Assembly (NCBI GenBank): GCA_958367245.1
Contig: CATXEA010000001.1
Coordinates: 62,001-126,000, forward strand
Origin: an uncultured Blautia sp.
GTDB lineage: Bacteria > Bacillota > Clostridia > Lachnospirales > Lachnospiraceae
Direction: 5' to 3'
Length of the DNA stretch: 64,000 nt
This document shows positions 43,813-52,546 of the stretch, piece after piece. Each line of letters begins with the position of its first letter. Positions within the stretch are counted from its first letter, which is position 1. A program made the position numbers and the translations under genes. The notes under the pieces were generated by a model, which was not told where the DNA came from, did no database searches, and saw nothing but the letters and a program-made list of their open reading frames with translations.

Positions 43813-44505
43813 TTATATTGAGTAATTTCTGGCGCCAAAAATACCTGTTCCGACACGTACCATTGTAGCGCCTTCCTCTATCGCAACCTGATAGTCACCT
43901 GTCATGCCCATGCTCAGGACGCTCATAGTGATATTATTAATGTTTTTGGCCTCAATGTCAACACTTAATTTCTTTAATTTGCGAAAAATATCCCTGTTTT
44001 CTTCAGGATTATCCACAAAAGGAGCGATTGTCATAAGTCCCATGACCTTTAAATGCGTAAAGCCGGCTGCTTCCTCAAGGAAAGGAATCACTTCATTCAT
44101 GCGAAAACCAAACTTGCTCTCCTCTTCTGCGACGTTTACTTCTACCAGAATCGGAATGCAGATATCTTTTTTTGCAGCTTCCTGCTCAATGGTCTGGGCA
44201 AGACGTAAAGAATCCACGGAATGAATCATAGCAACCTTGTCGATGATGTATTTGACTTTGTTTCGCTGCAAATGACCAATCATATGCCATTTCACATCGG
44301 ACGGCATCCGGTCGTATTTGTCCATAATCTCCTGTACTTTATTTTCGCCGAATACACGCTCTCCGGCATCATAGGCTTCCATAAGAAGCTCTACAGGTTT
44401 CGTTTTGCTCACGGCGATCAGGGTCACCTCGTCGGCACTTCGGCCTGCGGATGTACATGCCTCCCTGATATTTTTGTGAACCAGTTCCAGATTATCAGCT
44501 AACAT
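43813..44505 (-). CDS. YggS family PLP-homeostasis protein
   Basis: PLP-binding alanine-racemase-fold protein (YlmE/YggS/PLPBP) that buffers pyridoxal phosphate. Cofactor lysine in LIAVSKTKPVE; blocks HMIGHLQRNKVKYI and MSMGMTGDY match. 230 residues from the ATG at 44505, which has AGGAGG eight bases before it; an ATG six bases upstream is too close. Position in the ylm division cluster is conserved in Firmicutes. Confidence 0.95.
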   Translation of the reverse strand: MLADNLELVHKNIREACTSAGRSADEVTLIAVSKTKPVELLMEAYDAGERVFGENKVQEIMDKYDRMPSDVKWHMIGHLQRNKVKYIIDKVAMIHSVDSLRLAQTIEQEAAKKDICIPILVEVNVAEEESKFGFRMNEVIPFLEEAAGFTHLKVMGLMTIAPFVDNPEENRDIFRKLKKLSVDIEAKNINNITMSVLSMGMTGDYQVAIEEGATMVRVGTGIFGARNYSI

Positions 44506-44539
44506 GAGCATAGCCTCCTTTATATGTGTAGGAATTTCT

Positions 44540-46021
44540 TTAATATAAAATATCTTCTTCCTTTACTTCGTCTGCATCTTTTACAATGTGGTCATAACGG
44601 GCAAGTCCGTAGTCTGTATTCTTTGATACAATTGCATATTCCTCGTTCTGGTCAAGAATCTCAATTCTGCGGAACACGGCATATCCTTTATTGATACAGT
44701 AAACACCCTCAAGGGACTGAGAATCTCCGACAATGTATTTTTCACCGGAATTTGGCACGATAATGGCGTCGCCTTCTTTGAATGCGCTCTTGTCCACATA
44801 ATAGGTATATACGGTTTCTTCTTCCGTCTGTTTATTCATGGAGGATTTCTTGGGAACCTCCACACTGGCGTAAATGGTTGTATTCTTGAAAGTGGTTACA
44901 TCCTCTCCGCTCTTGTTTTTGTCCTGAACCATAAAACCGATTTCATGGGTGTCCTCATCTGTCGTAGCCACTGTAGAAGGGATGGTATAAAATTCCTTCG
45001 TTACAATGGAGGAAAGAGGGATTTTCAGTCCGGAAACGGTGTTTGTTACAAGTTCGATATCGAGAAAACGATCCGATGCATAACGAATCAGACCTTTATT
45101 AAAATCTATTTTTCCGTATTTACCGCCGTCAATTTCTATGATAGAGAAATCGCCTGACTGTGTCATACCGTCCTTCAGGAATTTGACACGGATGGAGGTT
45201 CTGTCATTGAGCTTCACAGCCTGCTTTTCGCTTAAAGGAATGAGAAGGCTCCAGCGCTCATCGGTTATGATGGTATAAATATCGTCTCCCGCCTTTACAG
45301 GACGGTTCGTTTTTAAATCAGTTTCGTGATAGGAATTCTGGTCAAAATCCTCGGCAGTTACATTTGCGACGGTTTTTCCTTCGTAATTATCTTTGGAATA
45401 AAGAATGATTCCGTCGGACTGCGCTTTGCTGATGGTCTGGTTTCCCAGAGTGATTGCATTGGATACCATGGAAACGGCGTTGCTGTTCTCATTTTCTACA
45501 ATCTCATCAGAAGTCAGAGGCGCTGCAGACAAATCATCTGCGGACTGCGCATATTGCAGAATATTACCCTCAAGCTCATACTTAAAGCTGTACGTATTGT
45601 TAAATTTACTTGGACTGAAGCCTTTCGAGAAGCTCAGCATATCGTTTCGGATTTTCATCATCTGTTCAGATGTCAGCTCTACAGTGGCTTCTGCTGTCTT
45701 GCTTGCGCTTAAACCGTATACGGCGCCTGTTGCATTGACTTTACTTCCTTCCCTTGCATAATAGGTCACATAGCCGCCGGAATCTGCCTTGTTTACAGTT
45801 TCTTCACGAATCGCAAGACCTGTATACGTCTCGTTTCTGGATAAAGGCCCTGACGTAACCTGATAGGATTCAATATGTCCGGATGTGAGGTAAAGCACTG
45901 CGCTGAACACCATATATAAAAACAGAACGCCGAACATAACCGTTCCGATATTTAAGCCTACGATTTTTCTGATTCTGGCCAGAATCCCCGGCATTTTCGT
46001 CGAATTCTTATTATTGGGCAA
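44540..46021 (-). CDS. HlyD-like membrane-anchored protein
   Basis: Periplasmic-adaptor-like protein of 493 residues with one N-terminal membrane anchor (about 22-44) and an extracytoplasmic beta-rich body. HlyD-type barrel-sandwich features are suggested by ETYTGLAIREE and VNKADSGGYVTYYAREGSKVNATGAVYG-like segments (written here in part). No ABC or MFS exporter gene is nearby. It leads the transcription of yggS-sepF-ylmH-aroB-lspA-rluD. TTG start with AAGGAGG seven bases upstream. Function unknown; assignment to the HlyD superfamily is probable but not certain. Confidence 0.72.
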   Translation of the reverse strand: MPNNKNSTKMPGILARIRKIVGLNIGTVMFGVLFLYMVFSAVLYLTSGHIESYQVTSGPLSRNETYTGLAIREETVNKADSGGYVTYYAREGSKVNATGAVYGLSASKTAEATVELTSEQMMKIRNDMLSFSKGFSPSKFNNTYSFKYELEGNILQYAQSADDLSAAPLTSDEIVENENSNAVSMVSNAITLGNQTISKAQSDGIILYSKDNYEGKTVANVTAEDFDQNSYHETDLKTNRPVKAGDDIYTIITDERWSLLIPLSEKQAVKLNDRTSIRVKFLKDGMTQSGDFSIIEIDGGKYGKIDFNKGLIRYASDRFLDIELVTNTVSGLKIPLSSIVTKEFYTIPSTVATTDEDTHEIGFMVQDKNKSGEDVTTFKNTTIYASVEVPKKSSMNKQTEEETVYTYYVDKSAFKEGDAIIVPNSGEKYIVGDSQSLEGVYCINKGYAVFRRIEILDQNEEYAIVSKNTDYGLARYDHIVKDADEVKEEDILY

Positions 46022-46058
46022 AAGACTGCCTCCTTTATAATTTTATTCATACCCAATC

Positions 46059-46087
46059 ATTGTACCATTTTATATCTGCAATGACAA
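46059..46087 (-). promoter_or_regulatory. promoter of the HlyD-sepF-rluD operon
   Basis: On the minus strand TTGTCA (46082-46087), 17-base spacer, TACAAT (46059-46064). Nearly consensus; divergent from lexA. Confidence 0.75.
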
Positions 46088-46120
46088 GATAAAAGAAAGA
46101 AAGTTGGAAATACAGACCAA

Positions 46121-46151
46121 AGCAAACATATTTTCCGAATATCCGTTTGCT
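46121..46151. promoter_or_regulatory. dyad in the lexA/HlyD divergent promoter region
   Basis: AGCAAAC (46121-46127) and GTTTGCT (46145-46151) are inverted 7-mers overlapping the lexA -35. Inside, AAACATATTTTC (46124-46135) differs from the Firmicutes LexA box GAACATATGTTC at two positions. Possible LexA operator. Confidence 0.45.
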
Positions 46152-46175
46152 TTTTACGAAAAAATGTGTTATACT
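46147..46175 (+). promoter_or_regulatory. lexA promoter
   Basis: TTGCTT (46147-46152), 17-base spacer, TATACT (46170-46175) with extended -10 TG, about 30 bases before the ATG. Confidence 0.7.
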
Positions 46176-46204
46176 ATCTTTATTAATTTAGGAGGTACAT
46201 CCTT

Positions 46205-46825
46205 ATGGCATATGGACGAATCAGCAAGAAACAGCAGGAAATCCTTGATTATATTAAAAATGAAATTTTAAACAGAGGTTTTCCGCCGGCTGTTCGCGAA
46301 ATCTGTGAGGCAGTAAATCTGAAATCCACCTCTTCTGTTCATTCTCATCTGGAAGCTCTGGAGAAGAATGGTTATATTCGAAGAGACGCTACGAAACCCC
46401 GTGCCATTGAGATTATTGACGACAATTTCAATCTTGTGCGCAGAGAAGTAGTCAATGTTCCTCTGATTGGTACAGTTGCAGCGGGACAGCCCATTCTGGC
46501 TGTAGAGAATATAGAGGGATATTTTCCTATCCCGGCAGAATTTATGCCCAACGAACAGTCTTTCATGCTTCGCGTAAAAGGTGAAAGCATGGTAAATGCA
46601 GGAATTTTTGACGGCGATCAGGTACTTGTGAAACAGCAGGCAACTGCTTCTGACGGAGATATTGTGGTAGCGCTTGTGGATGACAGCGCAACTGTAAAGA
46701 CTTTTTACAAAGAAAACGGCTACTACCGTCTTCAGCCTGAGAATAATGAAATGGATCCTATCATCATTCATGGGGATCTGCAGATTCTCGGCAAAGTGTT
46801 CGGCGTTTTTCGCTTTTATCAGTAA
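46205..46825 (+). CDS. lexA: LexA repressor
   Basis: SOS repressor-protease. N-terminal winged HTH (about 1-65, REICEAVNLKSTSSVHSHLEAL region), then the S24 domain with cleavage site A93-G94 in VAAGQPIL, nucleophile S128 in KGESMV and K165 in ATVKTF. 206 residues. RecA-activated self-cleavage is expected. Start ATG with AGGAGG upstream. Monocistronic, closed by the terminator at 46836. Probable autoregulation through the upstream dyad. Confidence 0.96.
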   Translation: MAYGRISKKQQEILDYIKNEILNRGFPPAVREICEAVNLKSTSSVHSHLEALEKNGYIRRDATKPRAIEIIDDNFNLVRREVVNVPLIGTVAAGQPILAVENIEGYFPIPAEFMPNEQSFMLRVKGESMVNAGIFDGDQVLVKQQATASDGDIVVALVDDSATVKTFYKENGYYRLQPENNEMDPIIIHGDLQILGKVFGVFRFYQ

Positions 46826-46835
46826 AACATCGGTC

Positions 46836-46874
46836 AAAAAAAGCAATGTCCTTTTTGCTGGGCATTGCTTTTTT
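46836..46874. terminator. bidirectional terminator between lexA and rsfS
   Basis: AAAAAAAGCAATG / CATTGCTTTTTT (46836-46848 with 46863-46874), strong A/T flanks on both sides, between converging genes. Confidence 0.9.
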
Positions 46875-46884
46875 GAAAGTTATT

Positions 46885-47250
46885 TTATTTATTTTCTTCA
46901 AGAAATTCTGACAGGTCAATTTCCTTTCCGTCTCTCCAGATACGTTCCAGATCATAGAAAAGGCGGTTTTCTTCATCAAATACATGAATGATCACATCGC
47001 CGTAATCCATAAGAATCCAGCTTGAATTTCTGCTTCCCTCAATGGATTTTGCTTCATAGCCGGCGCGTCCAAGTGTTTCATCCACGTTGTCAACCATTGC
47101 CTGAACCTGATTCTGGTTTGCTCCGCTTGCAATCACAAAGTAATCTGCAATTACAGATACTCCGTGGATATCAATTACTTTAATGTCTTTTCCTTTTTTC
47201 TCATCCAGAGCTTTACATGCCAGTCTGGTCATTTCCAATTCTTTACTCAT
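46885..47250 (-). CDS. rsfS: ribosome silencing factor RsfS
   Basis: Binds L14 on the 50S subunit and blocks 30S joining in starvation. 121 residues from the ATG at 47250 with AAAGGAG eight bases upstream; upstream codons that are open in this frame lie inside yqeK. Blocks VIADYFVIASGANQNQVQAM and SSWILMDYGDVIIHVFD match the family. Overlaps yqeK by eight bases; last gene of the long minus run. Confidence 0.95.
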   Translation of the reverse strand: MSKELEMTRLACKALDEKKGKDIKVIDIHGVSVIADYFVIASGANQNQVQAMVDNVDETLGRAGYEAKSIEGSRNSSWILMDYGDVIIHVFDEENRLFYDLERIWRDGKEIDLSEFLEENK

Positions 47251-47860
47251 CCGATGAACTCCTTTCTGTCGCCTGATGCTTTTTTGTATGTAAATCTTTG
47301 TAGTAAATAAATGCGTCTTTTGTTGTGCTGTCAAAGTCTTTCGGATTGTCGCCCAGATAAGACAGAGTATCTCTCAGAATCACATACATACACTCGTCCA
47401 AATCCCGGAATGCCAATGCGCGGACTTCCGTAAGATTCGGCGCTTTATCGCGTCTTGGCTCAATATAATCTGCAATATATACAATCTTTTCCAGAACAGA
47501 CATATCCGGCTTTCCGGTAGTATGCCAGGTGATAGAAGATAAAATTTCCTCATTGTCAATATCATATTTTTTTCCGGCAACGTAAGCTCCCAGCTTTGCA
47601 TGGAGCAGAAAAGGATGTGTCTCCTCGAAAGCAGTTACCGGAATATTAGACTGACTGCACATTTTGAGTTTCTTTTTGTTGGGAATGCATTTTGCGCAGT
47701 CATGGAGAAGTCCGGCAGCCTGTGCAGCTTCCAGATCATATCCGTGCGCCATTGCAAGGGCTGCGCAGGTATACATAACCCCCATAGTATGAAGATAGCG
47801 GTCTTCGTCCAGATATTTCGCCAGCTTCTTCTTCATTTTTTCAAAATCGTATCCCGCCAT
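47243..47860 (-). CDS. yqeK: YqeK HD-domain Ap4A hydrolase
   Basis: HD-family phosphohydrolase, 205 residues; relatives split Ap4A symmetrically and depend on iron. Metal ligands include H in RYLHTMGV, HD in LLHDCAK, and H/D in HTTGKPDMS and IADYIEPRR. Its place between nadD and rsfS is the usual Firmicutes order. Start with AAAGGAA upstream. Confidence 0.93.
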   Translation of the reverse strand: MAGYDFEKMKKKLAKYLDEDRYLHTMGVMYTCAALAMAHGYDLEAAQAAGLLHDCAKCIPNKKKLKMCSQSNIPVTAFEETHPFLLHAKLGAYVAGKKYDIDNEEILSSITWHTTGKPDMSVLEKIVYIADYIEPRRDKAPNLTEVRALAFRDLDECMYVILRDTLSYLGDNPKDFDSTTKDAFIYYKDLHTKKHQATERSSSDE

Positions 47861-47910
47861 GGTAGATTTTCCTTTCTGTTGCTGTAAACGGGGCAGAATC
47901 TGATGCCTCT

Positions 47911-48534
47911 TTATCCCTGTCTGTAAATCTGATTCTCTTCGATGTACGCAATCACTGAGTCCTGCATATAATAGCGGACGCTTTGCCTTTTTTTGATCCA
48001 GTCACGGAGAATCTCACTGGAGATATCAATATTCATGGTATCCAGTCTCAGGAAAATACCATGATATTTGTCTGACAGGCGGGTCATTTCACGGCTGAGT
48101 TCCATAATCGGGGTATGGTTTCTTGTCGCTACGACCAGCGTACATGCCCGACAGATACGTGCCGGTTCCATCCATGTTTCGAAATTATAGAGGGAATCGG
48201 CGCCTATGATAAAGAAATAATCGGTATCCGGATTTTTCTCTTGCAGAGTTTCCAGCGTATGATAGGTATACGTATAGCCTCTCTCATTCATCTCAATAAG
48301 AGACAGTTCAAAATGGGGGTTGCCGGAAATGGCTCTTCTGACCATTTCCACCCGTTGTTCGTCGCTTGCCCGTCCGGTCCTGTCCTTTTTGTGCGGCGGA
48401 TTACCGGACGGCATGAACAGAATTTTGTCCAGCTTTAATTGTTCATATGCTTTTTCTCCAAGGATTAAATGCCCCATATGAATCGGGTCAAAGGTTCCGC
48501 CCATAATTCCGATTCGCCGTCTGGAACCAGCCAT
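47911..48534 (-). CDS. nadD: nicotinate-nucleotide adenylyltransferase
   Basis: Makes nicotinate adenine dinucleotide from NaMN and ATP in NAD synthesis. Nucleotidyltransferase motif GGTFDPIHMGHL near residues 12-23, IIGADSL and the C-terminal ISSEILRDWIKK block (ISSxxIR form). 207 residues. AGGAGG eight bases before the ATG. It precedes yqeK by 50 bases. Confidence 0.96.
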   Translation of the reverse strand: MAGSRRRIGIMGGTFDPIHMGHLILGEKAYEQLKLDKILFMPSGNPPHKKDRTGRASDEQRVEMVRRAISGNPHFELSLIEMNERGYTYTYHTLETLQEKNPDTDYFFIIGADSLYNFETWMEPARICRACTLVVATRNHTPIMELSREMTRLSDKYHGIFLRLDTMNIDISSEILRDWIKKRQSVRYYMQDSVIAYIEENQIYRQG

Positions 48535-48546
48535 ATATAAGACCTC

Positions 48547-48837
48547 CTACGGTAAAACGATTTTCTTTTTCTCGTTTTTGCCTTCGCGGTATAAAACGAT
48601 TTTTTTGCCAATTACCTGTACAATCTGGGAATGGGTACGCTCTGCAAGAACTTCTGCCATTTCCCGGGGATTCTCCAGACAGTTCTGAAGTACGCTGATT
48701 TTAATGAGCTCTCTTGCTGCCAGAGCCTCGTCTACAGAAGCTGTGTTTTCCGGCGTAAGACCGCCTTTACCAAGCTGAAGGATTGGGTCCATTGTCATTG
48801 CAAGGCTTTTTAAATATGCTCTCTGTTTGCTTGTCAT
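48547..48837 (-). CDS. yhbY: YhbY-type CRM-domain RNA-binding protein
   Basis: Small ribosome-assembly protein of the CRS1/YhbY family, 96 residues, associated with pre-50S particles. Typical opening TSKQRAYLKSLAMTMDPILQLGKGG and the ELIKISVLQNC block (GKGG is the RNA-binding loop). I chose the ATG at 48837; the ATG nine bases upstream overlaps AAAGGA. Sits between obgE and nadD, as usual. Confidence 0.93.
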   Translation of the reverse strand: MTSKQRAYLKSLAMTMDPILQLGKGGLTPENTASVDEALAARELIKISVLQNCLENPREMAEVLAERTHSQIVQVIGKKIVLYREGKNEKKKIVLP

Positions 48838-48863
48838 GTTATTCATATCCTTTTTAAGAAAAA

Positions 48864-50153
48864 TTATTTATAGTAGTCAAAATCGAAACCATACATGCGA
48901 ACGGTATCGCCTTCCTGGATTCCTGCCTTTTCCAGTTCCTCAAGAATTCCTCCGTCTTTCAGGAATTTCTGGAAGAAAGCAAATCCTTTTTCGGAATCCA
49001 GATTTGTATAACCCAGCATTTTTTCGATTTTCGGTCCTTCGACAATAAAGATTGTCGGATCTTCCGGCGACTGCTCCACAGTGTATGGAAGATTTTCGCC
49101 AATCAGTACGTCTTCCGGGAAAAATTCCTGTTCAAATACAATCGGCTCACGCTCGCATCCATCCAGAAGCTCTTTTACATGGAATAAAAGCTCTCTTACA
49201 CCCTGACCGCTTACTGCGGAAATCGGATAAACTTCAATGCCTTTTGGCTCAAATTCTTTCCGGATTTTTTCAACAGGATCTTCGTCTTCGTCAAAAATAC
49301 AGTCAATTTTATTGGCTGCGATTACCTGTGGTCTTGCGGCAATTTCAGGATTATACGCTTCCAGCTCTTTGTTTATTTTGTAAATATCGTCAATCGGGTC
49401 GCGTCCTTCTGTAGAGGCTGCATCTACAATGTGGATGATTACACGGGTTCTTTCGATATGACGAAGAAATTCATGTCCAAGTCCCACACCTTCAGACGCC
49501 CCTTCGATCAGTCCGGGGATATCCGCGATAACGAAACCGCCGTTTTCCGTATCCACCACGCCCAGATTTGGGCTTAAAGTCGTGAAATGATAATTGGCAA
49601 TCTTTGGCTGCGCATTGGTCACACGGGAGAGGAAGGTAGACTTGCCTACATTCGGGAATCCTACAAGTCCTACGTCTGCGATGACCTTAAGCTCAAGAAG
49701 AACCTCAAGTTCCTGGGCAGGCTGTCCGGGCTGCGCGTATTTCGGAACCTGCATAGTAGCTGTTGCATAATGCATATTTCCCTTACCGCCGTTGCCGCCT
49801 TTTAAAATAATCTGCCTTTTGTTATCTCCGGACATGTCAGCAATAACTTTGCGTGACTCTGCTTCCATAATAACGGTTCCTTCCGGAACTTTTAATACGA
49901 TATCTTTGCCATCGGCGCCGTGACAGCGCTTCTTGCCGCCCTCTTTGCCGTCTTCTGCCTTATATTTTCTTTTGTGACGATAGTCGCCCAGAGTATTCTG
50001 ACCTTCATCGACCTCGAAGATCACATTACCTCCACGACCGCCGTCGCCGCCGTCCGGACCTCCGTTGGGAACATAAAGCTCTCTGCGGAAACTAACGTGA
50101 CCATCTCCGCCCTTACCGGAGCGGATCCAAATTTTCGCTCTGTCTGCAAACAT
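48864..50153 (-). CDS. obgE: Obg GTPase
   Basis: GTPase of 50S assembly and stress signalling. N-terminal Obg domain (1-158) with the glycine-rich PNGGPDGGDGGRGG loop; G domain with G1 GFPNVGKST, G3 DIPG and G4 NKID; C-terminal Obg-type (OCT) extension (about 350-429). 429 residues. GAGGTG five bases before the ATG. Downstream of rpmA but separated from it by a terminator at 50201. Confidence 0.97.
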   Translation of the reverse strand: MFADRAKIWIRSGKGGDGHVSFRRELYVPNGGPDGGDGGRGGNVIFEVDEGQNTLGDYRHKRKYKAEDGKEGGKKRCHGADGKDIVLKVPEGTVIMEAESRKVIADMSGDNKRQIILKGGNGGKGNMHYATATMQVPKYAQPGQPAQELEVLLELKVIADVGLVGFPNVGKSTFLSRVTNAQPKIANYHFTTLSPNLGVVDTENGGFVIADIPGLIEGASEGVGLGHEFLRHIERTRVIIHIVDAASTEGRDPIDDIYKINKELEAYNPEIAARPQVIAANKIDCIFDEDEDPVEKIRKEFEPKGIEVYPISAVSGQGVRELLFHVKELLDGCEREPIVFEQEFFPEDVLIGENLPYTVEQSPEDPTIFIVEGPKIEKMLGYTNLDSEKGFAFFQKFLKDGGILEELEKAGIQEGDTVRMYGFDFDYYK

Positions 50154-50200
50154 GTTGACACCTCGATTCTTTTACTGTTCTGTTTATACCTGCTCTATTC

Positions 50201-50238
50201 AAAAGAAAGGCTCCAAACCTTAATTAGATTTGAAGCCC
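50201..50238 (-). terminator. terminator after rpmA (minus strand)
   Basis: On the minus strand GGCTTCAAA / TTTGGAGCC (50229-50237, 50209-50217) followed by TTTCTTTT. It separates L21-Prp-L27 from obgE; partial read-through would link them. Confidence 0.75.
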
Positions 50239-50255
50239 TCCCACTTAACTGCTAA

Positions 50256-50543
50256 TTATTCTGCCTCTACCGGAACGATAGAAACCTGTTTCTTATCGCG
50301 TCCTTTTCTGGTGAATCTTACTACACCATCTGTAAGTGCAAATAATGTGTAATCTTTACCACAGCCTACATTTTCACCTGGGTGAATCTTTGTTCCACGC
50401 TGTCTGTAAAGAATATTTCCAGCTTTAACGAACTGTCCATCTGCTCTTTTCGCACCTAATCTCTTAGACTCGGAATCACGACCGTTCTTTGTAGAACCAA
50501 CTCCTTTTTTATGTGCGAATAACTGAAGGTTCATTTTCATCAT
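50256..50543 (-). CDS. rpmA: 50S ribosomal protein L27 with cleavable extension
   Basis: L27 contacts the peptidyl transferase centre. The 95-residue protein starts MMKMNLQLFAHKKG: the first nine residues are the Firmicutes extension removed by Prp between F and AHKKG, as established in Staphylococcus. The rest follows the family: GSTKNGRDSESKRLGAKR. GGAGG nine bases upstream. Directly downstream of prp. Confidence 0.97.
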   Translation of the reverse strand: MMKMNLQLFAHKKGVGSTKNGRDSESKRLGAKRADGQFVKAGNILYRQRGTKIHPGENVGCGKDYTLFALTDGVVRFTRKGRDKKQVSIVPVEAE

Positions 50544-50547
50544 GTTG

Positions 50548-50868
50548 TTACACCTCCTTGACTTTTACTGTCAAATATCGATTCTTATAACTATGCTCAA
50601 TTTCTGTTAATCCGAGAACAAGGGAATCCATGAGAAGTTTCCCCTTCTCTGTAACCGGAGCTGTAAACCGGAAAGAAACATAACCGTCACGTTCCTGCGC
50701 TTCGAATCTGTCCTCTGTGAACGCCTCAAGAGAATTCACAGTATTGATCACCAGCACAGACACAGCGGCACAGACAATATCATGTCCTTCCTCTGCGTAG
50801 CCTGCATGTCCTTTTGATTCAAATTCCAGATAATTTCCTTTTCTCTTCTTAACTGTAATTGTAATCAT
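50548..50868 (-). CDS. prp: ribosomal-processing cysteine protease Prp
   Basis: Removes the N-terminal extension of L27. Catalytic His and Cys are in HAGYAEEGHDIVCAAVS (H21 and C33). 106 residues. Lies between rplU and rpmA, its conserved place, separated from rpmA by four bases. The weak ribosome site suggests coupling with rplU. Confidence 0.95.
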   Translation of the reverse strand: MITITVKKRKGNYLEFESKGHAGYAEEGHDIVCAAVSVLVINTVNSLEAFTEDRFEAQERDGYVSFRFTAPVTEKGKLLMDSLVLGLTEIEHSYKNRYLTVKVKEV

Positions 50869-50880
50869 AATGACACCAGA

Positions 50881-51186
50881 TTAAGCATTGATCTTTTCGA
50901 TTTTTACTTTAGTGTACTGCTGTCTATGACCGTTTTTCTTGTGATATCCAGTTTTTCTTTTGTATTTGTAAACGATAACTTTTTTAGCTTTACCATTTTC
51001 AACTACAGAAGCGGTAACACTGGCATCTTTCACATCTTCTCCAACTTTTAAACCGTCGTTGCTTACAGCAATAACATTGTCAAAAGTTACGGTTTCACCA
51101 GCTTCAACACCGAGTTTCTCAACTCTGATTACGTCGCCTTCAGCAACTTTGTACTGTTTACCACCTGTTGCAATAATTGCGTACAT
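50881..51186 (-). CDS. rplU: 50S ribosomal protein L21
   Basis: Core 50S protein, 101 residues from the ATG at 51186 (MYAIIATGGKQYKV) with AGGAGG eight bases upstream. The C-terminal YKRKTGYHKKNGHRQQYT block binds 23S rRNA. First gene of the L21-Prp-L27 operon; a leader with pairing potential precedes it. Confidence 0.97.
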   Translation of the reverse strand: MYAIIATGGKQYKVAEGDVIRVEKLGVEAGETVTFDNVIAVSNDGLKVGEDVKDASVTASVVENGKAKKVIVYKYKRKTGYHKKNGHRQQYTKVKIEKINA

Positions 51187-51195
51187 TTGTGGCAC

Positions 51196-51250
51196 CTCCT
51201 ATGAACTTTACTCGCCAAATATGGTGGCCTTACGGCGCTTGAACCTCTTT
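51196..51250 (-). promoter_or_regulatory. possible L21 leader RNA
   Basis: The minus strand before rplU contains CGCCGTAAGGCCACC...TTTGGCGAG, with CGCC/GGCG arms, then AGGAGG. Firmicutes rplU operons carry an autoregulatory L21 leader here. The match is by position and general shape. Confidence 0.45.
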
Positions 51251-51316
51251 GTGCGGCATACTTCATTATAATAACAGACAAATTCTTATTCGTCAATAGG
51301 TTTCTCAAAAACTTTT

Positions 51317-52546
51317 TTAAAAATTCCCCTGAATTTCGCGAAGGTCTTCAATCAAAGGTCTGCGTACCTTTTTTCTGGTCATTTCCAGAATATTGAGAGG
51401 GGTGATGTCAATGGCGCGGCTCTTTACAGGGTCTTTGCGCAGGAATTTCTGCAGTACGTGAAACAGCTCTTCCCGATGATCCGGATTTTCCATATTGATG
51501 AAGTCGATTAGAATGATTCCGGATAAATTGCGCAGACGGAGTTGTCTGGCGATTTCCTTTGCTGCTTCCAGATTAATTTTACGGTAAGTCTCCTCCGCCT
51601 TTTTCTTTCCTGTAAACTTTCCGCTGTTCACGTCAATGGAAACAAACGCCTCTGTCTGCTGAATGACAAGAAAGCCACCGCTGTTCAGCCAGATTTTTTC
51701 TCTGCAGACAGTATCAATGGCATTTTCTATCCGATACAGTTTATACAGGGGAAGAAGCTTATCCTGATAGAATCGAAGCTTCGCTGTTTCCTGCGGACTG
51801 TTTTCTTCAAGGTAAGCCAAAAGTGTATCTCTGATTTCGGGAATATCTGTGATGATTTCTTCCAGACTTCGGATGTTGGCATCGCGCACTGCTGAGACAT
51901 AAAATGGCTCTGTTTCATAAACACAGCTAAAACAGGTTCTGCTTCTGCCGTCTACTGCAGCTTTACGGTACTGCCGTTTCAGGTAAGCCAGCTCTTTTTC
52001 GATTTCTTCCTTTGCTGCTTCAGCGGCGTTTGTCCGCACAACAATTCCGTATTCCTTATCAGGGCACTGGATTTCTTCTTCCAGCCATTTGCTGAGACGT
52101 TTCCTGTCCTCTCCTGCAAGTTTGGCGGAAAGTCCGAATTTTTTATTTCCGGTTGTCAGAACCAGATATTTGCCTGTGAAATTCAGGTTCGCAGAAAGGG
52201 CGGGAAGTTTTCCTTTCATTGCTTCTCTGCTTATCTGAACCAGAATTTCATCTCCGGGTTTCAAAGGAGAGCTGTCCTTTCTGCCGGAAGATACAAAAAT
52301 ACAGTGAGACGCCTCTGTAAGAGGAAAATAGCATCTTGTTCCCGGCGCAATCTGAACGAAAGCTGCGCCTATATTTGCAGCCAGATTCTCTACCTTTCCC
52401 ACATAAATGTTTCCCAGCTCTGATTTTTGCCCACAAGGTTCTGCGCGAAGCTCTATAATCTGACCATTCTCCTCAACAGCGCAGACCTGACAGAGGGAGT
52501 CTTTGATTTTCATTTCTGTGATGATTAACTTACTCAACTTCCTCAC
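51317..52546 (-). CDS. ribonuclease E/G family protein
   Basis: Endoribonuclease of the Rne/Rng family, 409 residues, with an N-terminal S1-like part (ELGNIYVGKVENL) and RNase catalytic core (GFLVIQQTEAFVSIDVNSGKF, here broken, with the metal aspartate in SIDVNSG and LIDFINM). It lacks the zinc-link and long scaffold of E. coli RNase E, so RNase G-like. The GTG start is uncertain: a TTG nine bases later is also possible. Position beside L21 matches many Firmicutes. Confidence 0.88.
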   Translation of the reverse strand: MRKLSKLIITEMKIKDSLCQVCAVEENGQIIELRAEPCGQKSELGNIYVGKVENLAANIGAAFVQIAPGTRCYFPLTEASHCIFVSSGRKDSSPLKPGDEILVQISREAMKGKLPALSANLNFTGKYLVLTTGNKKFGLSAKLAGEDRKRLSKWLEEEIQCPDKEYGIVVRTNAAEAAKEEIEKELAYLKRQYRKAAVDGRSRTCFSCVYETEPFYVSAVRDANIRSLEEIITDIPEIRDTLLAYLEENSPQETAKLRFYQDKLLPLYKLYRIENAIDTVCREKIWLNSGGFLVIQQTEAFVSIDVNSGKFTGKKKAEETYRKINLEAAKEIARQLRLRNLSGIILIDFINMENPDHREELFHVLQKFLRKDPVKSRAIDITPLNILEMTRKKVRRPLIEDLREIQGNF

